Assembly: GCA_910577185.1 (NCBI GenBank)
Contig: CAJTLR010000019.1
Location: 1 to 55,741 of the forward strand
Direction: 5' to 3'
Origin: an uncultured Acetatifactor sp.
GTDB taxonomy: Bacteria; Bacillota; Clostridia; Lachnospirales; Lachnospiraceae
Length of the DNA: 55,741 bases
Within the stretch, counting starts at the first letter, position 1; each line of letters begins with the position of its first letter. The notes under the pieces are model-generated. The model did no database searches and was not told the origin of the DNA. It worked only from the letters and a program-made list of their open reading frames with translations. A program made the position numbers and the translations under genes. Of the stretch, positions 31,745 through 41,279 are shown piece after piece.

Positions 31745-32611
31745 CTATCTGGCCGAAACCGCTGCCTCCCGGGTCACCTTCCCCGTCAGGTCTTTCCAGC
31801 AGGGATTTCCTGACGGACCGGCCCCTCTCTCCTGCATTTTTTTCAGGATATCTTCCTCCGTGCCCTCCGGCGCCGGAGCCATTTTTTCCAGATGCAGCAG
31901 GTATTCTATGTTTCCCTCCGGCCCCCTGACCGGGGAATAGTCCAGATGCAGGGCCGCAAAGCCGGCCAGATCCGCGAAATCAATGATTTTCCCGATGACC
32001 TCCCTGTGGACCTGCAGATCCCTTACCACACCCTTTTTTCCCACGTTTCCCTTCCCGGCCTCAAACTGGGGTTTGACCAGGCACACCATCTGCCCCCCAT
32101 CTCCCAGAAGCCGCCCTGCCGGAAGCAGTATTTTGGTCAGGGAGATAAAGGATACGTCCGCACTGGCAAAATCCAGTTCTTCCTGGATATCTTCCCTCAC
32201 CATGTATCTGAAATTTGTCTGCTCCATGCAGACAACTCTTTTGTCCTGTCTCAATTTTTCCGCAAGCTGATCCCGGCCCACGTCCACCGCGTACACTTTT
32301 CCCGCGCCCTTCTGCAGCATGCAGTCCGTAAATCCCCCGGTGGAGGCGCCGATATCCATGCAGACTTTATTCTCCAGGGAAATCCGCCATGTTTCCAGGG
32401 CCTTTTCCAGCTTCAGCCCGCCCCGGCCCACATACTTTTCCGTATATTCCTGGACTTCTAGCCGTATTTCCCCCCACTCCAGAAAAATCCCCGCCTTTTC
32501 CTGGATTTTTCCGTCCACACGGACCTTCCCCTCCCGCACCAGGATCTTTGCCTTTTCCCGGGAAGGGGCATAACCCGTTTTAACCAAAATCACATCCAGC
32601 CGTTCTTTCAT
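31745..32611 (-). CDS. tlyA: TlyA family rRNA methyltransferase
   Basis: A 288-residue protein with an N-terminal S4 RNA-binding domain (RLDVILVKTGYAPSREKAK, 3-21) and a FtsJ-like Rossmann methyltransferase domain. CMDIGASTGGFTDCML binds SAM and a later block reads FASADVSFISLTKIL. TlyA proteins 2'-O-methylate rRNA; some are annotated as hemolysin A for historical reasons. AGGG lies just upstream of the ATG. The C-terminus has a short extra tail. It sits 90 nt after dxs. Confidence 0.93.
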   Translation of the reverse strand: MKERLDVILVKTGYAPSREKAKILVREGKVRVDGKIQEKAGIFLEWGEIRLEVQEYTEKYVGRGGLKLEKALETWRISLENKVCMDIGASTGGFTDCMLQKGAGKVYAVDVGRDQLAEKLRQDKRVVCMEQTNFRYMVREDIQEELDFASADVSFISLTKILLPAGRLLGDGGQMVCLVKPQFEAGKGNVGKKGVVRDLQVHREVIGKIIDFADLAGFAALHLDYSPVRGPEGNIEYLLHLEKMAPAPEGTEEDILKKMQERGAGPSGNPCWKDLTGKVTREAAVSAR

Positions 32612-32701
32612 TCCCTATCGTATTCCCATCCCCACGGCGTCCCCGGCTCCTTATCCGGTTTCCGGCTCCGCAAATGCTGTTTTTCATAACGTTGACATTT
32701 C

Positions 32702-34567
32702 TCAGCGGTCTGTTCTCATAATATCGCAAATCCGGCTTACGACGCTGTCCGCGTCCACACCGATCTCCTTCTTCAAAAGTTCCACATTGCCGTGCTCCAC
32801 ATAGGCATCCGGAAGGGCGATATTGAGACAGAGATTCCTAAGGCCGTTCCGGTTCATGTAATCCAGCACCTTCTCCCCGTAACCCCCGCAGGCAACATTT
32901 TCCTCCATGGTCACGATCAGCCGGTGGTCCCCGCAGGCTTCCGCTACCGCCTCTTCATCTATGGGCTTCACGAACCGGGCGTTTACCAGACTGACCCGGA
33001 ATCCTTTCTCCTTCAGGGACTCCCTCACCACCTCCGCAGTCTTCACCATACTTCCCACCGCGAAAAGGGCAATGTCGCCTTCCCGGTAAATCCACTCCGC
33101 CTTCCCCAGTTCAATGGGTGCCCTGTAATCCTTTAAGCCCACATAGGCCGTGCCCCTGGGATAGCGCACCGCTATGGGATGCCCCAGGCCCACCGCAAAT
33201 TTCATCATATCAGACAATTCCCATTTGTTTTTGGGCGCACAGACATGGATGTTGGGAATACCTGACAAATATGTAAAGTCAAAGATTCCCTGATGCGTCT
33301 CCCCATCGCTGCCCACCAGCCCGGCCCTGTCAATGGCAAACACCACCGGCAGGTCCTGAATACAGACATCGTGCAGAATCTGGTCATAGGCCCTCTGCAG
33401 AAAAGAAGAATACACCGCCACAATGGGCTTCATCCCCCCTGCCGCCAGCCCTGCCGCAAATGTCACCGCATGTTCTTCCGCAATTCCCACATCAAAAAAA
33501 CGGTCCGGATACATATTGTGAAAGCGCTTCAGTCCTGTCCCATCCGGCATGGCGGCAGTGATGGCAACGATTTTTTCGTCCCGCTGGCCCAGCTTGCACA
33601 TGACCGTGGAAAAAATATCCGTGTAATTGGCCGCCGTCCTGGGATGGGACGGGATTCCCGTCTCAATGTCAAAGGGCTCCGCCCCGTGGAATCTGGCAGG
33701 ATGCCGCTCCGCAGGCCGATACCCCTTTCCCTTCTGGGTCAGCACATGAATCATCACCGGCCCCTCCACTCTCCTGGCGTCACTGATTACGGATGTCAGG
33801 GTAGAAATATTGTGCCCATCCACGGGTCCCAGATATGTGATACCCATGTCCTCAAAAAGCATCCCCGGAATCACCAGCTGCTTGAAACTGCTCTTTGCCC
33901 GCCGGATCCGGTTTATGGTGCTGTCACCCCTTTTGGTTCCCTGGAGGGCATTGTAAATTCCTTTCTTTAAATCCAGATAGCCGGATGCTGTCCGGATATT
34001 ATTCAGATATTTGGACACGCCTCCCACATTTTCGGAGATGGACATTTTATTGTCATTCAGGATAATGATAAAATTCGTCTCCAGCTTGGAGGCATTGTTC
34101 AGGGCCTCGTAAGCCATTCCCCCCGTCAGGGAGCCATCCCCGATGACGGACACAATGGTCTGCTTTCCGCCTGCGATATCCCGGGCCTTAACAAGCCCCA
34201 GCCCTGCGGATATGGAAGTGGAACTGTGCCCTGTATCAAAAACATCACATTCGCTTTCTTTTCTTTTGGGAAAACCGCTGAGTCCGTGAAACTGGCGCAG
34301 GGACTCAAAACCTACCCTGCGTCCTGTAAGAATTTTATGAGTATAAGACTGATGACCCACATCCCAGATGATCTTGTCTTCCGGCAGAGTAAGCGCCAGA
34401 TGCAGGGCCATGGTCAGTTCCACCGCCCCCAGATTGGATCCCAGATGTCCCCCGGTCACACTGATTGTCCGAATCAGGAAATCCCGGATCTCCTGGGCCA
34501 GGACATCCAGATCTTCCCTCTTTATCTTTTTAATGTCATTCGCCTGTTCTATGGTTTCCAGCAACAT
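32702..34567 (-). CDS. dxs: 1-deoxy-D-xylulose-5-phosphate synthase
   Basis: Thiamine-diphosphate enzyme that makes DXP from pyruvate and glyceraldehyde 3-phosphate, the first step of the MEP isoprenoid pathway. The 621-residue length is typical. Motifs: GGHLGSNLGAVELT (about 40-53), DVGHQSYTHKILTGR, the ThDP block VIGDGSLTGGMAYEALNNAS, and a transketolase centre with EEHAVTFAAGLA and DRAGLVGSDGETHQG. ATG 34567 fits the family start; the frame runs 54 nt further up. It lies 61 nt after ispA, so the product feeds the neighbouring prenyl synthase pathway. Confidence 0.97.
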   Translation of the reverse strand: MLLETIEQANDIKKIKREDLDVLAQEIRDFLIRTISVTGGHLGSNLGAVELTMALHLALTLPEDKIIWDVGHQSYTHKILTGRRVGFESLRQFHGLSGFPKRKESECDVFDTGHSSTSISAGLGLVKARDIAGGKQTIVSVIGDGSLTGGMAYEALNNASKLETNFIIILNDNKMSISENVGGVSKYLNNIRTASGYLDLKKGIYNALQGTKRGDSTINRIRRAKSSFKQLVIPGMLFEDMGITYLGPVDGHNISTLTSVISDARRVEGPVMIHVLTQKGKGYRPAERHPARFHGAEPFDIETGIPSHPRTAANYTDIFSTVMCKLGQRDEKIVAITAAMPDGTGLKRFHNMYPDRFFDVGIAEEHAVTFAAGLAAGGMKPIVAVYSSFLQRAYDQILHDVCIQDLPVVFAIDRAGLVGSDGETHQGIFDFTYLSGIPNIHVCAPKNKWELSDMMKFAVGLGHPIAVRYPRGTAYVGLKDYRAPIELGKAEWIYREGDIALFAVGSMVKTAEVVRESLKEKGFRVSLVNARFVKPIDEEAVAEACGDHRLIVTMEENVACGGYGEKVLDYMNRNGLRNLCLNIALPDAYVEHGNVELLKKEIGVDADSVVSRICDIMRTDR

Positions 34568-34628
34568 AACCCGACCATATCCTTTCCGGTGTGTTTCGCG
34601 CAGTCCCTCCATTATCAGCAAAATATCA

Positions 34629-35582
34629 CTATTTGCGCCTGTATATCAATGTCAGGATCAGATTTTTCAGAAATTCGTGCTCTCCCGCAAATCCCTCCAG
34701 GATGGCCGCCGCCTCCAGGGATAATACTTCCACATCTCTCCGGGCCTGTTCCAGGCCTTTCATGGTCACATAAGTCTGCTTATGGTTCTGGGCATCGCTT
34801 CCCGTGGGTTTCCCCAGTTCCAGGCTGTCCCCCACCACATCCAGAATGTCATCCTGAATCTGGAAGGCCATGCCGATATTATACCCGCATTTTTCAATGT
34901 CCGTCACCTGTCTCCCGGAAGCCCCTGCCAGAATGGCGCCGATCATCATGGAGGCCTGAATCAGCGCGGCGGTTTTGTGGGCATGGATGAACACAAGCTT
35001 CTCATCCGTGATCTCCCCGGCGGTCTCCGGTTTTTTCTCACACATCACGTCCACTGCCTGTCCCCCGATCATGCCGTGAATCCCGGCTTTTTGCGCCAGT
35101 ACGGAAAGAGCCGTCCAGATATGCCGGATCCTTGTAATATCTTCCCAGTCAGGATGTGCTTCCCCATCCTCATAACACAGTTCCACCGCCTTCAGCGCCG
35201 TCTCAAAAGCATAGTTGAGCAGGCCATCCCCTGCCAGAATGCCCATGGCATCCCCGTACACATGCCAGGTGGTCTCCCTTCCCCTTCGGTACTGGTCATT
35301 GTCCATTGCCGGAAGGTCGTCATGCACAAGGGAATAGGTGTGTATCATCTCTATGGCCGCCATGAAAGCCTCTATCACCGCGTCTTCCTTTCCGCCGCAC
35401 ATCAGATAGGTCTGGCGCATCAAAACAGGGCGCAGACGCTTCCCTCCCGCCAGCAGGCTGTAATTCATGGCCTCAATGATTTCCCTTTGCCAGCCTTCCT
35501 CCCTGGGCAGGTATTTATGCAGCACCTGCTCCGCTATTTCCGTCTCTTCCTTCAGCAATCTGTCAAATTCCTGTGTATCCAT
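34629..35582 (-). CDS. ispA: Polyprenyl (farnesyl/geranylgeranyl) diphosphate synthase
   Basis: Condenses DMAPP/GPP with IPP to farnesyl or geranylgeranyl diphosphate. The 317-residue protein has GGKRLRPVLM (about 46-55), the first Asp-rich motif LVHDDLPAMDND, GDGLLNYAFE, and the second Asp-rich motif FQIQDDILDVVGD. Start ATG 35582 with GGAG nearby; it overlaps the end of xseB by 20 nt, indicating coupling. Chain length cannot be fixed from the sequence alone. Confidence 0.95.
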   Translation of the reverse strand: MDTQEFDRLLKEETEIAEQVLHKYLPREEGWQREIIEAMNYSLLAGGKRLRPVLMRQTYLMCGGKEDAVIEAFMAAIEMIHTYSLVHDDLPAMDNDQYRRGRETTWHVYGDAMGILAGDGLLNYAFETALKAVELCYEDGEAHPDWEDITRIRHIWTALSVLAQKAGIHGMIGGQAVDVMCEKKPETAGEITDEKLVFIHAHKTAALIQASMMIGAILAGASGRQVTDIEKCGYNIGMAFQIQDDILDVVGDSLELGKPTGSDAQNHKQTYVTMKGLEQARRDVEVLSLEAAAILEGFAGEHEFLKNLILTLIYRRK

Positions 35583-35799
35583 CTCCAAATTCCTCCAGCT
35601 GTCCTTCCCCGCCAAGTTTCAGCACCTGCTTCTCCACCCGGTCGATCTGGTCATTACACTGCTTCAGCACCTTCATTCCCTCGCTGTAAACGGCAAATGC
35701 CTCCTCCAGGGGAATGTCTTCCTTTTCCAGAGTCTCTATCATTTCTTCCAGTCTGGCAAAATTTTCCTCCAGACCGGGCTGTTTTGTTTCTTCCGGCAT
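35563..35799 (-). CDS. xseB: Exodeoxyribonuclease VII small subunit
   Basis: A 78-residue helical protein that forms the multimeric small subunit of ExoVII with XseA. The family signature is clear: NFARLEEMIETLEKEDIPLEEAFAVYSEGMKVLK (about 13-46), predicted as a two-helix coiled coil. GGAGG precedes the ATG. It follows xseA by 63 nt and its end overlaps ispA. Confidence 0.96.
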   Translation of the reverse strand: MPEETKQPGLEENFARLEEMIETLEKEDIPLEEAFAVYSEGMKVLKQCNDQIDRVEKQVLKLGGEGQLEEFGDGYTGI

Positions 35800-35862
35800 T
35801 TTGTTTTCCTCCGTGGCTTCCTCTCTGTTCCTGTCTGTTTTATGTTATAATGCTGACGTTTT

Positions 35863-37095
35863 TCAGCACATTATTTCTCTTTTCTCCAAAAAGCCTTCCC
35901 TGCCGGTGACCTTTGCATGAATCCTGCCATCTTTCATAATCAGCACAAGTTCCTGGCCTTCCTTCACCTGACCCACAGATCCGATATGATGTCCCGCCAT
36001 GTCCTGTACATAGGAGTAACCGGAGTTTAAACGCTCCAGCGGGGAAAGTCCTTTCATCCGTTCCAGGAAAACGGACAGCCTGTGGCGCCTGTTTTCCAGA
36101 ATCCGCCTCATTCTCTCCTGAATCCTCTCTTCTGCCGATATGGCTTCCAGTCTTTTCTCCCTGATCCGGTACAGGGGACTGGCCCCTTTCAGCTGCAGTT
36201 CCAGCCGGTGCGTCTGTTCCCGTGTTCTGTCGATTCTCCGGAGGATCAGGCTTTTCAGCCTGTCCTGATATGCGGCAACTTCTCCCAGAATCTCACGGAT
36301 GTCCGTCACTGCCAGTTCCGCTGCCGCGGAAGGGGTGGGAGCCCGCAGATCTGCCACAAAATCTGTGATGGTGGTGTCCGTCTCATGTCCCACCGCCGAA
36401 ATCACGGGCACGGAACAGTCAAATACCGCCTGCGCCACCGCCCTCTCATTGAAAGCCCACAGATCCTCGATGGAACCGCCGCCCCGGCCTACAATCATCA
36501 CGTCCACCCCGAATGCCTCCAGCGCACGGATTCCGGCCACAATGCTGGCCGCGGCGGCCTCCCCCTGCACAATCGCCGGATACAGAATGATCTGCACATA
36601 AGGATTGCGTCTGCCGGCAATCTGAATGATATCCCGGACAGCCGCCCCCGTGTCTGCGGTCACCACACCCAGCGTCCTGATAAACCTGGGTATGGGCTGT
36701 TTGTATTCCCGGGCAAACATGCCCAGTTCTTCCAGTTCCCGCTTGAGCTGTTCAAATTTTTCATAGAGAAGCCCGTTTCCATCCAGCAGAATCTGTTTTG
36801 CGTAAAGCTGGTACTTTCCGTCCCGCTCATACACATCCACGGTTCCGCCCACAATCACCTGCTGTCCTTCGGACATACGAAAAGAGAGGCCCTCACGGCT
36901 GCCTGCAAACATAACGCAGCTTATGGTCCCCTTTGCATCCTTCAGCGTAAAATAAATATGTCCCGAGGAATGATACTTGCAATTGCTCACCTCCCCTTTC
37001 ACAAAGAGGCTCCGCATCAGGTAATCCTGCGTGAACATATTTCTGATATAGGAATTTAATTGTCCTACGGTATAAACATTCCGAATCTTAATCAC
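35863..37095 (-). CDS. xseA: Exodeoxyribonuclease VII large subunit
   Basis: Catalytic subunit of ExoVII, which degrades single-stranded DNA to oligonucleotides. The 410-residue protein has an N-terminal OB domain (LFVKGEVSNCKYHSSGHIYFTLKD). The catalytic core carries GVVTADTGAAVRDI, VGRGGGSIEDLWAFNE, VISAVGHETDTTITDFVAD and RAPTPSAAAE, followed by a long coiled coil and a C-terminal strand domain. It starts with GTG at 37095, overlapping the nusB stop by 8 nt, so it is coupled to nusB. Confidence 0.96.
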   Translation of the reverse strand: MIKIRNVYTVGQLNSYIRNMFTQDYLMRSLFVKGEVSNCKYHSSGHIYFTLKDAKGTISCVMFAGSREGLSFRMSEGQQVIVGGTVDVYERDGKYQLYAKQILLDGNGLLYEKFEQLKRELEELGMFAREYKQPIPRFIRTLGVVTADTGAAVRDIIQIAGRRNPYVQIILYPAIVQGEAAAASIVAGIRALEAFGVDVMIVGRGGGSIEDLWAFNERAVAQAVFDCSVPVISAVGHETDTTITDFVADLRAPTPSAAAELAVTDIREILGEVAAYQDRLKSLILRRIDRTREQTHRLELQLKGASPLYRIREKRLEAISAEERIQERMRRILENRRHRLSVFLERMKGLSPLERLNSGYSYVQDMAGHHIGSVGQVKEGQELVLIMKDGRIHAKVTGREGFLEKREIMC

Positions 37096-37498
37096 CCAGC
37101 TTTACAATTTTGGCCAGAATGGCGTTCACAAAACCGCCCGCATTTTCCTGGCCATATTTTTTTGCGATCTCCACCGCCTCGTCTATGGCCACACCTGCGG
37201 GAATATCGTCGTCATAGCGCAGTTCAAACACAGCCAGACGCAGCACGGCCAGTTCTACCTTGCCCATGCGGCTGGTGACCCATCCCACTGTGTTTTCGTC
37301 TATCAGCCGGTCTATCTCCGGAATTTTATCCCTGACCAGCTGACACCTGGTCTCTATATAATCGGCATCTTTCTGGGAACCGATGTCCTCATTGTCTTCC
37401 AGAAATAGTCTCATCTGTCTCGGCATATCTTCTGCCGTGTGAAATTCCACCTGGAACAAAAGCCTGAAAACCTGTTCCCTCTGCTCATGTCGTCCCAT
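37088..37498 (-). CDS. nusB: Transcription antitermination factor NusB
   Basis: A 136-residue all-helical protein that with NusE binds boxA RNA and supports rRNA antitermination. Visible blocks are REQVFRLLFQVEFH (7-20) and ELAVLRLAVFELRYDDDIPAGVAIDEAVEIAKKYG, typical of the C-terminal half, ending in FVNAILAKI. GAGGGAG precedes the ATG. It lies between asp23 and xseA in the standard clostridial order. Confidence 0.96.
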   Translation of the reverse strand: MGRHEQREQVFRLLFQVEFHTAEDMPRQMRLFLEDNEDIGSQKDADYIETRCQLVRDKIPEIDRLIDENTVGWVTSRMGKVELAVLRLAVFELRYDDDIPAGVAIDEAVEIAKKYGQENAGGFVNAILAKIVKLGD

Positions 37499-37538
37499 TA
37501 CACGTTTCTCCCTCGTACCGCAAAACGGCGCAGTCCCT

Positions 37539-37910
37539 TCAGCCTTTCAGTTTTACGCCCGCAATGCGGATATTGACATTGCTGCATCCGAGACCGGTCA
37601 TATTTTCAATGGCAGCCTTCACCTTTGCCTGCACCTGATGGCAGGTCGCCGGGATACTGTAGCCATATTCCATGGTCAGGGCCAGGTCAACCTTCACATT
37701 GCGCTCTGCCACTGTCACCCTCACGGCTTTCGTCAGTTTCTTGGCACCCACCCTGCTGATCAGTTCATTGGTGATATTGCCCGCCAGGGAACTGACGCCT
37801 TCCACTTCCGTGGCCGCAAGGGATGCGATCATCGCCACCACATCATCCGCAATCTGTACCACGCCAACCTTATCTTCTTCTTTCAATACTGTGTTATTTT
37901 CCTTTTCCAT
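37539..37910 (-). CDS. Asp23/Gls24 family envelope stress protein
   Basis: A 123-residue DUF322 (Asp23/Gls24) protein, a family of small cytoplasmic proteins often linked to cell-envelope stress. Signature segments: VVQIADDVVAMIASLAATEVEGVSSL (about 17-42), VTVAERNVKVDLALTMEYG and VQAKVKAAIENMTGL, ending with NVNIRIAGVKL. The open frame extends 120 nt upstream, but GGAGGG in front of ATG 37910 decides the start. Upstream lies a four-copy 70-bp repeat array, which would be in or near its 5' leader. Confidence 0.93.
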   Translation of the reverse strand: MEKENNTVLKEEDKVGVVQIADDVVAMIASLAATEVEGVSSLAGNITNELISRVGAKKLTKAVRVTVAERNVKVDLALTMEYGYSIPATCHQVQAKVKAAIENMTGLGCSNVNIRIAGVKLKG

Positions 37911-38011
37911 GTAATCCCTCCATCTTAGTTCCACTGCAGCCCTTCCGGCACCGTGCAAAGAAAAGAACCGGGTCAGCGCACATGTAATCAGAAACCGAAA
38001 CAACGTCCTTC

Positions 38012-38291
38012 TACCATGATTCCAGACCAATCATGGTATTTATGGCCATTCGGCCTCTTCCTTTCACGAATAAGCACATTTTACCATGATTCCAGACCAA
38101 TCATGGTATTTATGGCCATTCGGCCTCTTCCTTTCACGAATAAGCACATTTTACCATGATTCCAGACCAATCATGGTATTTATGGCCATTCGGCCTCTTC
38201 CTTTCACGAATAAGCACATTTTACCATGATTCCAGACCAATCATGGTATTTATGGCCATTCGGCCCCTTCCTTTCACGAATAAGCACATTA
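38012..38291 (-). repeat. Four tandem 70-bp repeats upstream of asp23
   Basis: Exact 70-bp period: units start at 38012, 38082, 38152 and 38222, nearly identical (one CTC/CCC change in the last). Each contains a perfect 10-bp palindrome (TACCATGATT / AATCATGGTA, 7-nt loop) and a GGCC-ATTC-GGCC hairpin. On the minus strand each unit has AGGAAGAGGCCGA followed by ATG and a 12-codon mini-frame (MAINTMIGLESW). The units abut with no spacers, so this is not CRISPR. Related copies occur at 42563 and 52152-52416. Confidence 0.95.
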
Positions 38292-38302
38292 TACCACAGT
38301 CC

Positions 38303-39592
38303 CTATTCATTTGTCACCCAAAAAGTCAGTGACAGCTGTTTTTCGTTCTGGGCATAGGCAATCTGGCTCTCTCCCTCGTTCAGATAGTCAAAAATCTCCT
38401 GCTCCGCTATCAGCATGGAGACAATCTCTTCATAGCAGGCCGCATCAGAACACTTTATGGTCACATCCCCGGCACCTTCTTGTGCCGCCTTCTGGAACAG
38501 CGCTTTCATTTGTTCTTTGTCATAGGAAGTAAAATAGGCGCCCTCCCTCACATAATAGTTGGCGGCCGTGGCAGTGCAGACGGGCATGGCCACCGCTCCC
38601 CCTATGGAGTGGGTCCGCAGAAGTTCCTCCGTGGTCACATTCAGATAATCATAATTGATCTCCGGCATGGAAAGTCCGCTCTCTCCTTCCTCCGGCGCAG
38701 GTTCTTCCGTCTGGTAGGACACATCCCCCCAGGTGGTGTCCACATAATAATAATCGCCGTCCACTTTCACCAGGTTCCAGGCATGTCCTTCCCCGGTCTC
38801 CACCGTCCCCAGCACCAGGGTACACTCCACCCCCAGTCTGTTCAGCAGATACTGGGTGGCTTTGGCATAGCCCTGACAGACGGACAAATGGTGCACGAAC
38901 ACGGAATAAATATTCTGATTATCCGCGGCGTTCAGATCATAGTCCGTGTTCCGGATCAGTGTCTCGTAGACATACTTTACCTTCTCATAATCGTCAGCAT
39001 CCTCACGGATTCCCGACAATAATGTATCCACGGCGGCGGCGATCTCCTCCCTTCGTTTCAGGGCAGTCTCCACATCCATGTTATAGCTTCCCGAAAACTC
39101 AATGGAATTCAGCTTTTTCCCCCGGGAATATTTGGTGTAGGAATATCCTTCCACGTAGAAAAGTTCCGGATGATCGCTTAAAACACACTGGAAAATCTTG
39201 TCCACATGGCTCTCATCCAGGCCTGCTTCCAGACCGGCCCCGCTCAGCTCCATCTGCTCCCCGAAGCTTCCCAGAATCTGTTCCATGTCCCGGTACCATG
39301 TCTTCTCCGCCTCGTTTAAGCTGTCATAGGCATAAAGGGACGCTTCTTCCATCAGGAAGCACTCCCGGGGAGTTTTTTCCTCTTCTTCCGCAGATGTCTC
39401 CTCCGGCGGCAAAGCCTCCTCGCTTTCCTCCGACACCCCCCAGGACAGCACAAAATCCCGGGGAATTTCATCCAGAATATCATTTTCCCCGCATCCCGTA
39501 AACCCTATGCATAAAAGCAGCATCCAGAGGATACATAAAAAAATACTGTTCAGTTGCCGCCGGGAGGCGTCTTCACGCGGTTTTGCCTTCAT
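38303..39592 (-). CDS. Transglutaminase-like lipoprotein
   Basis: A 429-residue exported protein. A membrane/lipoprotein signal (FLCILWMLLLC, then IGFTGC with Cys near 34) precedes an acidic Glu-rich tether. The transglutaminase-like core (about 200-300) has the Cys-His-Asp set: Cys in SVCQGYAKATQYLL, His in GEGHAWNLVKV and Asp in YYYVDTTWGD. Such domains in Firmicutes act as cysteine peptidases or cross-linkers at the cell surface; the substrate is unknown. GTG precedes the chosen ATG 39592, which has AAGGG upstream. A similar but longer protein is at 48540-50318, sharing NDHPELFW/SDHPELFY and the catalytic blocks. Confidence 0.85.
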   Translation of the reverse strand: MKAKPREDASRRQLNSIFLCILWMLLLCIGFTGCGENDILDEIPRDFVLSWGVSEESEEALPPEETSAEEEEKTPRECFLMEEASLYAYDSLNEAEKTWYRDMEQILGSFGEQMELSGAGLEAGLDESHVDKIFQCVLSDHPELFYVEGYSYTKYSRGKKLNSIEFSGSYNMDVETALKRREEIAAAVDTLLSGIREDADDYEKVKYVYETLIRNTDYDLNAADNQNIYSVFVHHLSVCQGYAKATQYLLNRLGVECTLVLGTVETGEGHAWNLVKVDGDYYYVDTTWGDVSYQTEEPAPEEGESGLSMPEINYDYLNVTTEELLRTHSIGGAVAMPVCTATAANYYVREGAYFTSYDKEQMKALFQKAAQEGAGDVTIKCSDAACYEEIVSMLIAEQEIFDYLNEGESQIAYAQNEKQLSLTFWVTNE

Positions 39593-39624
39593 CACCGGTT
39601 TCCCTTCGTTTCATACTTTCTGCC

Positions 39625-41220
39625 TTAATTTCTGCCAAACTCCGTGAGAACCAGCCCCTTGTTCCGGTCCAGGGTCATGCCGATGCTCCAGGAATTGACA
39701 AACAAAAGCAGGGGATTTCCCTTCATATCCTTCACCTTTTTCATATCCGAAGTGCCGCTGAGTTTTCCGATATCGATCTCGTCTTTATTCTCTATCCAGC
39801 GGATATGCTCATAGGGAAGATTTTCCAGCCGTATCTCCACATTATACTCATTTTCCAGTCTGTATTTCAGCACATCAAACTGCAGCACACCCACCACACC
39901 CACGATAATTTCCTCCAGGCCTGTGTTGAACTCCTGGAAAATCTGTATGGCGCCTTCCTGGGCAATCTGCTGGATGCCTTTCACAAACTGTTTTCTCTTC
40001 ATGGTATCCATCTGCCGCACCCTGGCAAAATGCTCCGGCGCAAAAGTGGGAATCCCTTCGTACTGGAATTTCTCTTTGGGCATACACAAAGTGTCCCCTA
40101 TGGAGAACACACCCGGGTCAAACACGCCGATAATATCACCCGCATAGGCTTCCTCCAGTATTTTCCGCTCATCCGCCATGATCTGCTGGGGCTGTGACAG
40201 GCGCATGACCCTGCCCCCCTGCACATGGCGCACTTCCATCTGCGCGTCAAACCTGCCGGAACAGATCCGCATAAAGGCAATCCGGTCCCTGTGAGCTTTG
40301 TTCATATTGGCCTGAATCTTGAAAACAAACGCGCTGAACTCCTTCTCTGCCGGTTCTATGAGCCCTGTATCAGCCTTTCTGGGAAGCGGTGTCGTAGTCA
40401 TGTTCAGGAAGTGCTTCAGGAAGATTTCCACACCGAAATTGGTCAGGGCAGAACCGAAACACACCGGTGTCAGATCCCCGGCCCGCACTGCCTCCAGGTC
40501 AAATTCCGCCCCCGCGCCGTTCAGCAGTTCCAACTCTTCCAGCAGCTTGTCCACCGGCGCATCCCCTATTGCCTGCCGCAATGCCGCCTCATCCTCCAGC
40601 GGTATCTCCGTGGCCGTTCCTTCCTTGGTTCCCTTCTCCGTATCGGAATAAGAAATCACACAGTGTTTCTCCCTGTCATAGACGCCTTTGAATTCTTTTC
40701 CCGATCCGATGGGCCAGTTCACAGGGCAGGTAGCTATCCCCAGCTCCTTTTCAATGTCGTCCAGCAGATCGAAAGTGTCGTTTGCATCCCGGTCCAGTTT
40801 ATTGATAAACGTAAAAATCGGAATTTTCCGCATCACACAGACCTTGAACAGTTTTCTTGTCTGTGCCTCCACACCTTTGGAAGCGTCGATCACCATCACG
40901 GCGGAATCCGCCGCCATGAGAGTGCGGTACGTGTCCTCGGAAAAGTCCTGGTGTCCCGGCGTATCCAGGATATTGATGCAATACCCGCCATATTCAAACT
41001 GTAGTACCGAAGACGTGACGGAAATTCCCCTTTCCTTTTCTATCTCCATCCAGTCAGAGACCGCATGTCTGGCCGTGGCCTTTCCCTTGACACTTCCCGC
41101 CAGGTTGATGGCGCCGCCGTAAAGCAGAAATTTCTCCGTCAGGGTGGTTTTCCCCGCGTCGGGATGAGAAATAATGGCAAAGGTACGGCGGCGGTTAATT
41201 TCTTCCGTATAATCGTTCAT
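39625..41220 (-). CDS. prfC: Peptide chain release factor 3
   Basis: A GTPase that recycles RF1/RF2 after peptide release. The 531-residue protein shows SHPDAGKTTLTEK (P-loop, about 18-30), EIEKERGISVTSS, DTPGHQDFSEDTYRTL and NKLDRDANDTFDLLDDIE, the RF3-specific variants of translational GTPase motifs. The start at 41220 (MNDYTEEINRRRTF) fits the family; the GGAGG upstream is rather far (12 nt). It lies between deoB and the transglutaminase-like gene. Confidence 0.96.
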   Translation of the reverse strand: MNDYTEEINRRRTFAIISHPDAGKTTLTEKFLLYGGAINLAGSVKGKATARHAVSDWMEIEKERGISVTSSVLQFEYGGYCINILDTPGHQDFSEDTYRTLMAADSAVMVIDASKGVEAQTRKLFKVCVMRKIPIFTFINKLDRDANDTFDLLDDIEKELGIATCPVNWPIGSGKEFKGVYDREKHCVISYSDTEKGTKEGTATEIPLEDEAALRQAIGDAPVDKLLEELELLNGAGAEFDLEAVRAGDLTPVCFGSALTNFGVEIFLKHFLNMTTTPLPRKADTGLIEPAEKEFSAFVFKIQANMNKAHRDRIAFMRICSGRFDAQMEVRHVQGGRVMRLSQPQQIMADERKILEEAYAGDIIGVFDPGVFSIGDTLCMPKEKFQYEGIPTFAPEHFARVRQMDTMKRKQFVKGIQQIAQEGAIQIFQEFNTGLEEIIVGVVGVLQFDVLKYRLENEYNVEIRLENLPYEHIRWIENKDEIDIGKLSGTSDMKKVKDMKGNPLLLFVNSWSIGMTLDRNKGLVLTEFGRN

Positions 41221-41279
41221 TTGTCCTGATAACCTCCGTTTTCCAGTGTACAAAACAGCAAAATGGATTCTGCCGGCGC

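Noticed and set aside
34782..35909. 375-codon plus-strand frame over ispA and xseB
   Set aside because: It is a shadow of two clear genes on the minus strand.
38012..38291. Possible CRISPR array
   Set aside because: The whole 70-bp period is repeated, units abut without unique spacers and no cas genes are present.
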